NCBI RefSeq assembly: GCF_020379485.1
Contig: NC_063448.1
Coordinates: 14,159,726-14,223,725, forward strand
Length of the DNA stretch: 64,000 nt
Source of the DNA: Brassica napus
Lineage: Eukaryota > Streptophyta > Magnoliopsida > Brassicales > Brassicaceae
Reading direction: 5' to 3'
In this document: positions 14,169 to 24,952 of the stretch, piece after piece
How the letters are laid out: each line of letters opens with the position of its first letter
Position numbering within the stretch: position 1 is the stretch's first letter
The notes under the pieces: generated by a model
What the model was told of the DNA's origin: nothing
Databases searched by the model: none
Seen by the model: only the letters and a program-made list of their open reading frames with translations
Program-made: the position numbers and the translations under genes

Positions 14169-16222
14169 TTATATAATTATAAAATAATGTGACACCATTA
14201 GATTAAACTACACTTTATATTAGATGCTCTAGAATTCTTTGAAATAGAATTTAGAAGGCATTTAGAGTGCCACCTAGGATTTAGAGTTTTTTTTAATTAA
14301 TACAAAATTAAGGTTCTAATTTTTCAAATGCTTCTCAGTTAATATATAGGGGATTTAGTCATTCACGATTACTTTAGTTTCTCTGCATCAAATATAAACT
14401 GCATAACTATTTGCGGGTTCAACTCTTTTGAATTCAAAAGATCACTAAAGGAAAAAAAGACAGACAACATAAATTAGTTGCTAAACCAATACAACATAAA
14501 ACACACATTTGTTTTGAAAATATAATTTACTATAACCTATGTAGGTGTGAAACATTGGCTACATATCTCTATAAGGTCATAAAATTAAAAACAAGAAAAA
14601 ACGCAGAATATTTTGATTTGCACTTTCATTTACGTTTCGAAAGCGCAAAATACCTTTTTTTCAAAACTAAAACTGAAAATCTATATAAATGTGTTAAATA
14701 TAAAAATATGTGTTCCATTTTATTCTTTATAATATAATATGTTTATTTGGGTTTAAAGATGTGTATTTTAAAAAATCAAATTGGATGTAATTTAACAATA
14801 TGTAATATTGAAGATGATCTATAATTATTGTAAATGTGAATTCACCACAACTTTATAGAATTTATTAAGAAATTTAAACAAAGATGAATTTTTAATTGAA
14901 ATAGTTTTAAATATATTTGTTATATATCATATAATGCAATTAATGTTTGATACATTTTATGATATTTATTATACGAAAACACAAACCTTCATTTTTATGT
15001 GTTCAAAATTGTATTGCTTATAATTACATATCATCACACTTTTCATCACATCCAAATATTTATTAATATACTTACTGAAATTAAATTATTAATTTATTAA
15101 TTTTGTAAATATGCTTAGATTAGACATAGGTTGGTGAGCAAAAGCAAAAAACAGGTTCTGTTACTCTTGTCCATGTTACTAATAGGTTTGTATAATATTT
15201 ATACCGTAAAAGCCAAAACTTATGAATGTGTTCTAAGGTACATTTTGTTTACATGACTTATGAATGTGATCTAAGGTACTAAATTTTATCTAAGGTACAA
15301 AATTTATATTGTTGTTGATCTAAGGTACAAAACTTATAATGTGATCGAAGGTACAAAACTTATATCACATTATGCTTATAAGGTGCATTTTCACATTATT
15401 GTTGCTTATAAGGTACAAAACTTATATTGTTGTTGATCTAAGGTACAAAACTTATAATGTGTAATCAAACATTATTAAATGTTTGATTACACAATCCAGT
15501 TATGGTTTGATAAATCTTCTGATTAAGTTCTTATATAAGTTTTGCAAATTCAGTGTCATTAGATGATTGTTCATAGTACCAAAAGAGAAAAAAACATCCA
15601 ACTATAAAATTAAGTACTTTATTCATACAATTTAGCTCAAATATATCAATTAGTTCCACAACAGCTAGCTCTCCAGGCTAGTATGTTAGGATCAGGTTGA
15701 TCTTTGAATGAAGCTTTTTGATGACAAAAAAAAAAAGTTTATGCATTATATTGTAAGCTTATATATTTAACTATGCTTGGATCATATTAATGTGGTTTTT
15801 ATATATAACAGTAGCTTACTAAAGTTATATTGAAGATTCCAAATGGGAATGAAAACATGAAGCTATGGGTTTAGGTTCTATTAAACAAAAGTAAATTGTA
15901 GTATTGATTTAGATTTTAATACTTGTCGAATGATAAAAATGGCTTGACTATTGATATGTTTGTGATGCAAACAATTTATTATGGTTTCTAAAAATCTGAT
16001 TAAGTTCTTAAATCTATGTTTCAGAGTGCACCATATGTTTGATTTGACCAACTGTATCGACAGTGTTACCTAAAAAAAACGAGAAGAACTTTTACAATAC
16101 AGCTACTAAGTATTGTATTCAGGCCATTAATTTCAAATATCTCAATTATTTTATTGTGAATCTTGTATGCCTATCTAGGGTGCATATTGAGCTTTTTTCA
16201 GTAATCTCAAAACTCATTGACA
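14169..16222. other. AT-rich intergenic region with short repeats and one perfect palindrome
   Basis: No gene was recognised. Around 15220-15460 the phrase CTAAGGTACAAAACTTATA recurs five or six times. At 15459-15492 there is a perfect hairpin: a 15 bp stem starting GTGTAATCAAACATT with a 4 base loop. The open frame at 14555-14737 is low-complexity and not supported. Confidence 0.6.
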
Positions 16223-16231
16223 TTTTATAAT

Positions 16232-16721
16232 GGGCAAATCTCCAAAATAGCACATTTCTAAGTTTATATCACAAAAATAGCACTCAAAAACTAAAATGAC
16301 CAAAATAGCACATTTCTAAGTTTATCCTTTGAAAATTTTAATTTTTTTATTTTTCAAAATTTGAAATCTTATCCCCAAAACCTCATTTCTCAACTCTAAA
16401 CCCTAAACCCTAAACTCTAAACCCTAAACTCTAAACCCTAAACCCTAAACCCTAAACCCTAAACCCTAAACTCTAAACCATAAACCCTAAACACTAAACC
16501 CTAAACCCTAAACTCTAAACCCTAAATCCTAAAATTTAAACCCTAAACCCTAAACTCTAAACCCTAAACCCTAAACCCTAAATCCTAAACCCCACCCTTT
16601 AACTCTAAACCCTAAGTTTGTGACTTTTGATAAAACATTAAGTGCTATTTTTGTGACTTTTGACCTTGAGTGCTAGTTTGGGAACAAAAACTTGATTTAG
16701 TGCTATTTTTGTCTTTTTCTC
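16232..16721. mobile_element. Mutator-type foldback element with telomere-like core (490 bp)
   Basis: It is flanked by a perfect 9 bp duplication, TTTTATAAT (16223-16231 and 16722-16730), typical of Mutator-like insertion. The ends are inverted: CCAAAATAGCAC near the left edge pairs with GTGCTATTTTTG near the right, with further TAGCACT and AGTGCTA pairs inside. The core (about 16380-16615) is some 30 copies of CCCTAAA and its variants (CTCTAAA, TCCTAAA). There is no coding capacity. Confidence 0.8.
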
Positions 16722-16797
16722 TTTTATAATTTCTATTACTAATATATTTTTATACGTAACAAATGTATTCTTTATATGTAACAGTAGCTAATATAAC

Positions 16798-16955
16798 CAC
16801 ACGGTGGTGAGCTCGTGGTCTTGAGGGAGCAACAGTCTCAATACGTACCCGGCTTCGAAACCCCGTATGGCCATCCGGACTAGCGTTAAATCGCAAGAAT
16901 ACGGGAATGTCGTGGATCTCGTGGGACTAGTTAGTTGACCTAAGAAAAAAAAAAC
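16798..16955 (+). mobile_element. tRNA-derived SINE
   Basis: It is flanked by a perfect 16 bp duplication CAGTAGCTAATATAAC (16782-16797 and 16956-16971). The 5' part resembles a tRNA gene with RNA polymerase III boxes: an A-box-like GGTGAGCTCGTGG at 16805-16817 and a B-box-like GGCTTCGAAACC at about 16851-16862. The element ends in an A-rich tail (AAGAAAAAAAAAACC). At 158 bp it has the size of Brassicaceae SINEs. It makes no protein and depends on LINE enzymes for movement. Confidence 0.88.
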
Positions 16956-17199
16956 CAGTAGCTAATATAACTGGATGTCAAATAGCTATTAAAATGTGAA
17001 GCGATTCCATGTAATAAAAGTAAATCTTAATAAAATCCAGTGAATTTTCATAAACTTTGGAAAATTTGATATTTCATTGTTATTGGTTTATGGATTTCAA
17101 AATTTTTAATAGAATCTAATGTTATTAGTTTAAGAATTTTCAAAATCTATTCAATCTTTAGTTATTCAAATAGTTTAGTTATTACTGATTCTCTAAGTG

Positions 17200-18270
17200 G
17201 GGTTATTGGTTGTTGTAATTTAATGGATTTGAAAATCTAAACTAAATCTATTGTTATTGGTTCTATGATTTTAAAATCTGTATTGAAATCAAGTGTTATT
17301 GTTTTTATGTTTTATAAATTCTAATCCAAAGCAAGTGTTATTTAATCATACAGATTTACTAATAGATTTGATTTCATAATGGATTTGAATGAATTTTTAT
17401 AGATTTCTTTGTTAAAAATACAAAGGAGTTATTATTGGTTTATATATTTTGATTGATTTAGAAATCCATATAGTATTTATAAATCCAAGTAAAATATGCA
17501 AATCCGGAGGCTTTCCCTCGGATTTGAGTCTTTGTATTTTTAACTAAAAAATCCAAACAAATCCATTCAAATCCATTATAAAATCAAATATATTAGTAAA
17601 TCCGTACGATTGAATAAAACTTGATTTGATATAGAATTTATGAATTATTAAACCAATAACACATGATTTTAATACAGATTTGAAAATCATAGAACCAATA
17701 ACACTAGATTTAGTTCGGATTTTCAAATCTATTAAAATACAACAACCAATAACCCCTACAAAAACTCAGGAGGTGTTATTGGTTTATATATTTTGATTGA
17801 TTTAGAAATTCATGTAGTATTTATAAATCCAAGTAAAATATACAGATTTTTAAATTTTTTCGAATTAATATTTACAAATCCGGAGGTTTTTCCTCGGATT
17901 TGAGTCATTGTATTTTTAACAAAATATCCAAAAAAATCCATTCAAATTCATTATAAAGTCAATTTTATTAGTAAATCCGTACGATTGAATAACACTTGAT
18001 TTGATATAGAATTTATGAATCATTAAACCAATAACACATGATTTTAATACATATTTAAAAATCATAGAACCAATAACACTAGATTTAGTTCGAATTTTCA
18101 AATCCATTAAAATACAACAACCAATAACCTCCACTTAAATCCGAGGTAAAGCTTCCGGAATTGTAAATACTAATCCGATTTGAAAATCTGTATATTTACT
18201 TGAATTTTTAAATAATATATGAATTTCTAAATTAAACAAAATATATATAAACCAATAACACCTCATAATT
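17200..18270. repeat. Nested foldback MITE cluster
   Basis: Arm 17201-17434, starting GGGGTTATTGGTTGTTGTA, is the reverse complement of about 17526-17757, ending TACAACAACCAATAACCCC, with a ~90 bp loop. A second, overlapping foldback starts at 17768 (AGGAGGTGTTATTGGTTTAT) and closes at about 18139-18265 (ATAAACCAATAACACCTCAT). Both contain the segment AATCCGGAGG ... CCTCGGATTTGAGTC. The arrangement looks like two related MITEs inserted in or beside one another. Short reverse-strand frames (17544-17726, 17916-18134) are repeat sequence. Confidence 0.75.
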
Positions 18271-18563
18271 CTAACTAAAATCTAGTGTTATCGGAAGATG
18301 ACTTCTATTCATTTTACTCATAAGACTCAAATTTCAAAATATCATATGTATCCATGAATTTGAAAATCCATGTAATAAATAAAAAACTAGAAAACAAAAT
18401 AATTATTCTTACTAAATATCTGTTGCACTTTATATCCAAAACTATAATTTATTGCATTTTACATATTTACATTTTTGAATATGTAATGATATTTATATTT
18501 TTATATCATTAATTAATAAAAAAATATGTGAATTAATAAGCAAACATAATACGGTTAATGTTG

Positions 18564-19960
18564 GGGGAAATTACATGTTTAGCAATTTCGTGCTACCACT
18601 TTTCATTTTTACCACCACTAAAGGGATATTTTCAAAAATACCTTCTTCGTTAAGTGGCAAAAGACTCTTATGTCAGTGTTATTTATATATATAATAAATA
18701 AATATTTAAATAAATAAAAATCCAAAAAAATAAAAAATAATTTTTTAAAGTTTTTTTCGAATTATACTATTTCGAAATTTAAACCCTAAACCCTAAGACA
18801 CAACTCTAAACCCTAAACCATCGATTCTAAACCCTATTTTTTTAAAATACGAACCCTAAACCCTGAAACATGAAATCTAAATCCTAGACCCCGAAACATC
18901 AACTCTAAACCCTAAACCCTAAACCTTCAGCTTTAAACCCTAAAACATCAACTTTAAACCCTAAACCTTAAACTTCAACTCTAAACCCTAAACCCCGAAA
19001 CATCAACTCTAAATCCTAAACCCTAAACCTTCAGCTTTAAACCCTAAAACATCAACTTTAAACCCTAAACCCTAAACTTCAACTCTAAACCCTAAACCAT
19101 CAACTCTAAACCCTAAACTATCAACACTAAACCCTAAACCTTAAAAGTAAACTCTAAACCCTAAACCCTAAAAAGTTAAGGCCAAACCCTAAAACATCAA
19201 CTCTAAACCCTAAACCCTAAACCTTCAACTCTAAACTCTAAATCCTAAACCCTAAATCCTAAATCCTAAACCCTAAACTCTAAACCCTAAAACTATAGTT
19301 GATGTTTTAGGGTTTAGATTTGAAGGTTTAGGGTTTACGTTTAGGGTTTAGAGTTGATGTTTTAGGGTTTAGATTTGAAGGTTTAAGGTTTTAGGGTTTA
19401 GGTTCGAATTTCAGAAAAATATAGGATTTAGGGTTTAGGGTTTAGAGTTTATGTTTAGGGTTTAGAGTTGATGTTTTAGGGTTTAGATTTGAAGGTTTAG
19501 GGTTTAGGGTTTAGGGTTTAGGGTTTAGAGTTGATATTTCGGGGTTTAGGGTTTAGAGTTGATGTTTCATGGTTTAGGGTTTATGGTTGATGATGTAGTG
19601 TTTAAAATTGATGTTTTAAGTTCAGATTTAGGGTTTAGGGTTTACGTTTAGGGTTTAGAGTTGATGTTTTAGGGTTTAGATTCGAAGGTTTAGGGTTTAG
19701 GGTTTAGGGTTTAAGGCTTAGAGTTGATGTTTCGGGGTTTAGGGTTTAGAGTTGATGTTTCATTGTTTAGAGTTTAGAGTTGATGTTTTAGGGTTTAGAG
19801 TTGATCTTTTAAGTTTAAATTAGTTAACCATATGTTTTTTTTATTAAAGTTAATCAAAAGGTTATAAATGTCTTTTATCGTTCATTAGTGATGAGAGTAA
19901 AAGTGGTTAGTGTAAATATGAAAAGTAGTACTTTGAAAATTGTATTTTTGGTAATTTCCC
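18564..19960. mobile_element. Mutator-type foldback element with inverted telomere-like arrays (1.4 kb)
   Basis: It is flanked by a perfect 9 bp duplication TTAATGTTG (18555-18563 and 19961-19969). Ends are inverted: GGGGAAATTAC at left, GTAATTTCCC at right, and the homology continues inward (CTACCACTTTTCATTTTTAC against GTAAATATGAAAAGTAGTAC). The left half (about 18780-19290) is degenerate CCCTAAA repeat and the right half (about 19305-19800) is TTTAGGG repeat. The whole core is thus a head-to-head palindrome of telomere-like arrays, interspersed with AACATCAACTCTAAACCC units. No coding capacity. Confidence 0.82.
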
Positions 19961-19969
19961 TTAATGTTG

Positions 19970-20493
19970 CTAATATAATATTCATCTTATCATATTAACC
20001 TAGTTTTGTGTGTATAATTATTATCTTATTTTTTAACAAAAACATGTTTTGAAATAAAAAACAAATAATCATGCTATATGATCTAGAAAAGTATAAATTA
20101 TATATTTAGTTTACAAAAAAAATGACTGAAAAGAAGAAATACAATATATGAAAATTTATACTAATCAATCTATAATAGTTATGATCAAATTTTACAAGTC
20201 AATGTATATATATCTACAATCCACATAACTTTTAAAATGTATCAACTCTTAAAATTCACAAATCTACGAAAATTCATTTTCAACAAACCCCCTACCCCCA
20301 TCTTCCCTCTCTAAGTATTAGACTTTGATACTCGGTTTTGATGATTATTGCTATGTATGTATTGGAACCGATTTATTATGGTCACAGACAAATCTGATTA
20401 GGTACATAAATTATTGTTTCAGATTGCTCCCCGGTCTTACCAAAAAACTTTCATAATTAAACTAAATATTGTATCTAGAACATTATTTCGAGA
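19970..20493. other. AT-rich intergenic region
   Basis: It lies between the telomere-core foldback and the large MULE. I see no gene, repeat or regulatory signal. Confidence 0.6.
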
Positions 20494-21079
20494 TAAAATG
20501 TAGGGTTTTTTGCAAAATTGACTCAAAACTCAGAGTCAAACCTAAAATTAACTCATGCTTTTTTTGGATTTTTCTTTTGTCCTATTCACCCCACAAGTTC
20601 ATATAATTCACGAAAATGCCATCAATTTTTTTTTTTCCGAAAATGACATTTTTACTCTCTCACCCTCATCATCTTTAAGTAATTACAAGATTGCCTTTGT
20701 CATCAATACCCCAACCACCATGAACAACCAATTTGAAGCTCTTAATCTTAATGCACCTAAAATCGATTTACACTCTCTCTTTCTCACTTGTTATGAACTA
20801 AAAACAACATCTCTTTCACTTTGCCTCCATATTCATCCAAAAAACTCAAGCTTTTGATTCAAAATTTTTTTTGGTTGATAGAGCCATTCAAGCATACTAT
20901 TCTTGGTGGGTTACTTTCGTTTGAGATTCTGGGTGGTTGGAGAAGACTATGTGTGCTAAGGAAGTCATCTCACTAGTTTAAGGTATGAAATTGAAATTTT
21001 TTCCAGATCTGTTCGTGTAGAAGACTTACCCGTAAGTAGTCTGGCTGTAGAAGACTTACGGGTAAGTCTTCTGGTCAAA

Positions 21080-21735
21080 CAGACGACTTACTTTTAAGTC
21101 GTCATCTTTGTTTGTTAAAAAAAAATCTAGAGAATACCCTAGACGACTTGTGTCAGATATTTGACTTTTCCTGGACGACTTACCAGTAAGTCGTCTCCGG
21201 GAAAACAAAAATTTCAATATTTTATTAAAGCTGGACGACTTATCTGTAAGTCGTCTCAGATTACTTTTGCAATTGGAAAATAAAACTTAAATATTTAACT
21301 TTTCCCAGACGAAGTCGTCAAGTAAGGCGACTTACTTGAAAGTCGTCCAGGATAAGCAAAGTCGTCCAGATTTATTTCCTAGATTATGGTCAAACATTGC
21401 TTATCTCGGACGACTTTCTCGTACGTTGTCTGCCTGGACGACTTTCAAGTAAGTCGTCTGGGTAAAGTTAAATATTTAAGTTTCTTTTTCGAATTGCAAA
21501 CTAACCTGAGAAGACTTAAAAATAAGTCGTCTAGCTTTAATAAAATATTGAAATTTTTGTTTTCCCGGAGACGACTTACTGGTAAGTCGTCCAGAAAAGT
21601 CAAATATCTGACACAATTTGGTCAAATGCAAAACTAACCCGTTTATCCTAGACGACTTACCAGTAAGTCGTCTAGGGTTTTTTTTTTTTAACAAACAAAG
21701 CTGGACGACTTACTTGTAATTCGTCCTATTTAAAA
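21080..21735. repeat. Long inverted repeat of GACGACTTAC motif units
   Basis: Arms of roughly 280 bp (about 21085-21370 and 21400-21730) pair around a centre near 21385. Matching blocks include GGGAAAACAAAAATTTCAAT at 21209 against ATTGAAATTTTTGTTTTCCC at 21547, and TTTGTTTGTTAAAAAAAA at 21108 against TTTTTTTTTAACAAACAAAG at 21682. Each arm carries several self-palindromic ACGACTTAC..GTAAGTCGT units. A transcript through this region would form a long hairpin. Confidence 0.8.
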
Positions 21736-21875
21736 TTCAATTGCAAAAATGACATGTTTGGACGACTTACTGGTAAGTCTTCCAGACGACTTACTGGTAT
21801 GTCGTCTTCATCAATGTTTAGTAAACTTTCATTTTCTCTATGTTTACTAATGTGTTTTATTTTGAATTTTTATAG

Positions 21876-24199
21876 ATGATGCGTCAGTTACATGCAGTGT
21901 ATGTTGAATGGTTGTTGAAAAATTGCCGTTGGGATTTTGTGGTTGATAATGTCAAAGGAGCGAGAATCATTTTTTTGGGGGAAGGTTCGACACATGTTGA
22001 ACTTCTTGCAATGGCTCAAGAAGATTATAACTTGGACATGAGCACATAATCTGTGGAGATAACCTACTCATTACCAGCAGAAATGATGCAGGCTCCAGAC
22101 ACCCCTCCTATTCATGTTACAAGTGATAGACAAGTTCGAAACTTGCTCGAGATAACCAAAACGCATGGAGTATGGCTTTGTGTATCAAGCCGTAGTAAGG
22201 TGGAAACGATTTCAGAGTTCAGGGAAGAAGATGATGAAACTAATGAAGCTGATGAATGTTTAGAAGATGATGATGATGATTTGGTTGAAGATGAAAATCA
22301 TGATGGGGAGGAGGATGATGGGGAGGAGGACGATGGGGAGGAGGATGCTGGTTTCTCTATTGTTGCTGAAGCGGTCGAGAATGGTGAGGATTACAGTGTT
22401 TATGGAAAGGTTGAAGATGAGGATGGGATGAGGAAGATGATAATATGTGTTTTGAAGATATCAAAAAGATTGAAGAAGGAATATCGAATGGTAACAGTAT
22501 CTATATCAACCAGAGTTTTGTTAGCAAGGATGCACTGCTTTCAGAGCTGCGGTTGACAGCAGTGAGGTTTAGGTTCTCCTTCAGAATATACAAGTCAACG
22601 AAAACTCTCCTTGTGACAACATGTCCGGTTAGTGGTTGTCAATGGAAGGTCAGAGCGAGTGTGAAACATGGGACAAACACATTTTGGGTAACAAAGTATG
22701 TGGAAAAACATACATGCTGAGTGGGAGACCGACTCGCTCAGCGGAGACACTGTACTCCGAAGTATGTTGGTAGGTTTTTCATTAATCGTGTTAGAATCAT
22801 TGATGGGTTGAATCCGCAGCATATCACTGATGCAATGAAGAACATGTTTGGCATGACGCTTGATTACACCACTTCATACAGAGCACTTTTATATGCACAA
22901 ACATTGGTGAGAGGATCAGCAGAAGATGGGTATTCGCGTCTGCCATCATATCTCGAGCAAATCTCCTTAGCAAATCCCGATTCTATCACGGTTATAGAAC
23001 TTGATTCTATCAATAGATTTAAGTATCTATTTCTCTCTTTTGGAGCTTCTATCAAAGGTTTTAAGTATCAGAGAATGGTCATTGTGGTGGATGGGACTCA
23101 CCTAAGTGGGAAGTATGGAGGTGTTATGTTAGTTGCAGCCGCACAAGTTGGGAATTTTCAGATATTTCCATTGGTTTTTGGGATCGTAGATGCTGAAGAT
23201 GAACCTTCTTGGGAATGGTTTTTCACAAAATTGGCTAGTTGTGTATCTGATGAGCAGCCTCTGGTGATAGTCTCCGACCGGCACGCGGCCATTAAAAGTG
23301 CGTGTGATAAGGTGTTTCCTTGGGCAACCCGAGGAATATGTTATTATCATCTTCAAGAGAACACTGTCAAAAAGTATAAAGGGAAACAACTCTTGTACTT
23401 GGTGAAAGGTGCTGCTTATGCTCATACGGTTTCAGATTTTGACCGGTACATGGCTGAGATACGGAGTGCAAACCCGGACCTTGCAACGTATTTGGAGAAT
23501 GCCGACGTCAGCCTATGGTCAAGGGTTTATTGTCAGGGGGACATGTACAACATAAAGACAAGCAACATCGATGAATCTATTAATTCCGCTCTGAAGCGAG
23601 CTAGAAGATTTCCGATTCAGTTCCTGTTGGAGTTCATAAGGGAGAAGCTACGAAAGTGGTTTTGGAAAAGGAGAGAAGATGCTTTGAGTCTCCCAACTCA
23701 ACATAGTCGAGGTGTTGAATACTTGCTTGTTGTTCGATAGGAGATAGCGGATACGATGACGGTACAACCAATTGATGGATGTCGATTCTTTGTGAAAGGT
23801 GGGAAAATGGACTGTGTGGTTGATTTGGAACATGAAAAGTGTGATTGTGGTGTCTATGCAGTAGAGAAAATACCTTGCTCTCATGCTATAGCTGCTGGAA
23901 CATCTGCTGGTTTGCATATCTCCACACTTGTATGTCCAGTGTACTCAAAGGATTTTCTGTTTGCAGGATACTCAGAGAATATATATCCTTGTGTTGGACA
24001 ACAAGTTGAGGAACACACATGCTTTCCTCCGGATGTAAAGCGTGGTCCGAAAAGATAGAAGAAATCAAGATGGCAATCTTGGTTGGAGCTATCCAGGATG
24101 AGAGGACGCAAACCCCGGAAGCAACACAGGGTTTATAGATGCTCAAAATGCAAGGAAACTGGCCATATGAAACCACAATGTAAGTCGTCCAGTGTTTAG
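21876..24199 (+). pseudogene. MURA-type MULE transposase, decayed
   Basis: The reading frame starts at 21876 behind a TATAG splice-acceptor-like site. It runs to TAA at 22047-22049, continues in the same frame through an acidic region, and shifts frame near 22430. From about 22445 one frame carries the rest, broken by TGA 22718-22720, TAG 23738-23740 and TAG 24056-24058, ending at TAG 24197-24199. Recognisable parts are the MULE N-terminal DNA-binding region (CPVSGCQWKVRAS), the DDE core (VVDGTHLSGKYGG and VSDRHAAI, with KVFPWATRGICYYH following), the SWIM zinc finger (CDCGVYAVEKIPCSHA) and a C-terminal zinc knuckle (CSKCKETGHMKPQC). With four stops and one frameshift it cannot make a full transposase; the core domain between 22721 and 23737 is still open. 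Confidence 0.88.
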
Positions 24200-24650
24200 T
24201 CTTCCAGAAGACCTTCAATTAAGTCGTCCAGAAGGTCGTCCAGTTAGTCGTCCAGAGTTTTTTCTTCCAGAAGACCTTCAAGTAAGTCGTCCAATGTTTA
24301 GTCTTCCAGAAGACCTTCAATTAGTCGTCCATGGTTTTTTCTTCCAGAAGACCTTCAAGTTAGTCGTCCAGTGTTTAGTCTTCCAGAAGACCTTCAATTA
24401 AGTCGTTCAGAAGGTCGTCCAGTTGGTCGTCCAGGTTTTTTTCTTCCAGAAGACCTTCAAGTTAGTCGTCCAGTGTTTAGTCTTCCAGAATACCTTCAAT
24501 TAAGTCGTCCAGAAGGTCGTCCAGTTAGTCGTCCAGGTTTTTTTTTCTTTCAGAAGACCTTCAAGTTAGTCGTCTAGTGTTTTGTCTTCCAGAAGACCTT
24601 CAATTAAGTCGTCCAGAAGGCCGTCCAGTTAGTCGTCCAGTGTTTAGTCT
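24183..24650. repeat. Tandem block of AGTCGTCCAG / CTTCCAGAAGACCTTCAA units
   Basis: A unit made of AAGTCGTCCAG, TGTTTAGTCTTCCAGAAGAC and CTTCAATTAAGTCGTCC recurs at roughly 60-120 bp spacing about five times, starting inside the last codons of the transposase pseudogene. The open frames across it (24192-24577) are by-products of the repeat length. It is a denser version of the AGTCGTC motif found elsewhere in the element. Confidence 0.8.
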
Positions 24651-24952
24651 ATGTATTAAAAATTTGAGTTATGAACTTCTGTGTCAACTTCTTTGTCAAA
24701 TTGCACTACCAAACAAATTTGAGATGGTCTTGCCCTTTATATTATCCGAAATATAGTTACAAAAGGTCACTGCTCAGAAGACTTTCCAGACTACTTATAG
24801 TCGTCCAACATTCCAAACGACTTAACTGTAAGTCTTCTGCGCAGAATATAGTTACAAAATAGGGATCAAGTTCAAATACAAAATAGGGATCAAGTTCAAA
24901 TACACACATCAGCCTAATCTATCATACAAAATAATCTAATGTAGCCTATTTA

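Noticed and set aside
16380..16615. Possible true chromosome end or ancient fusion site marked by CCCTAAA repeats
   Set aside because: The array is degenerate and lies inside an element bounded by a 9 bp target duplication. Transposition explains it better.
21000..21830. Regularly spaced AGTCGTC repeats that could be mistaken for a CRISPR array
   Set aside because: This is a plant nuclear transposon. Repeat units vary, are palindromic in both orientations, spacers are repeats of each other, and there are no cas genes.
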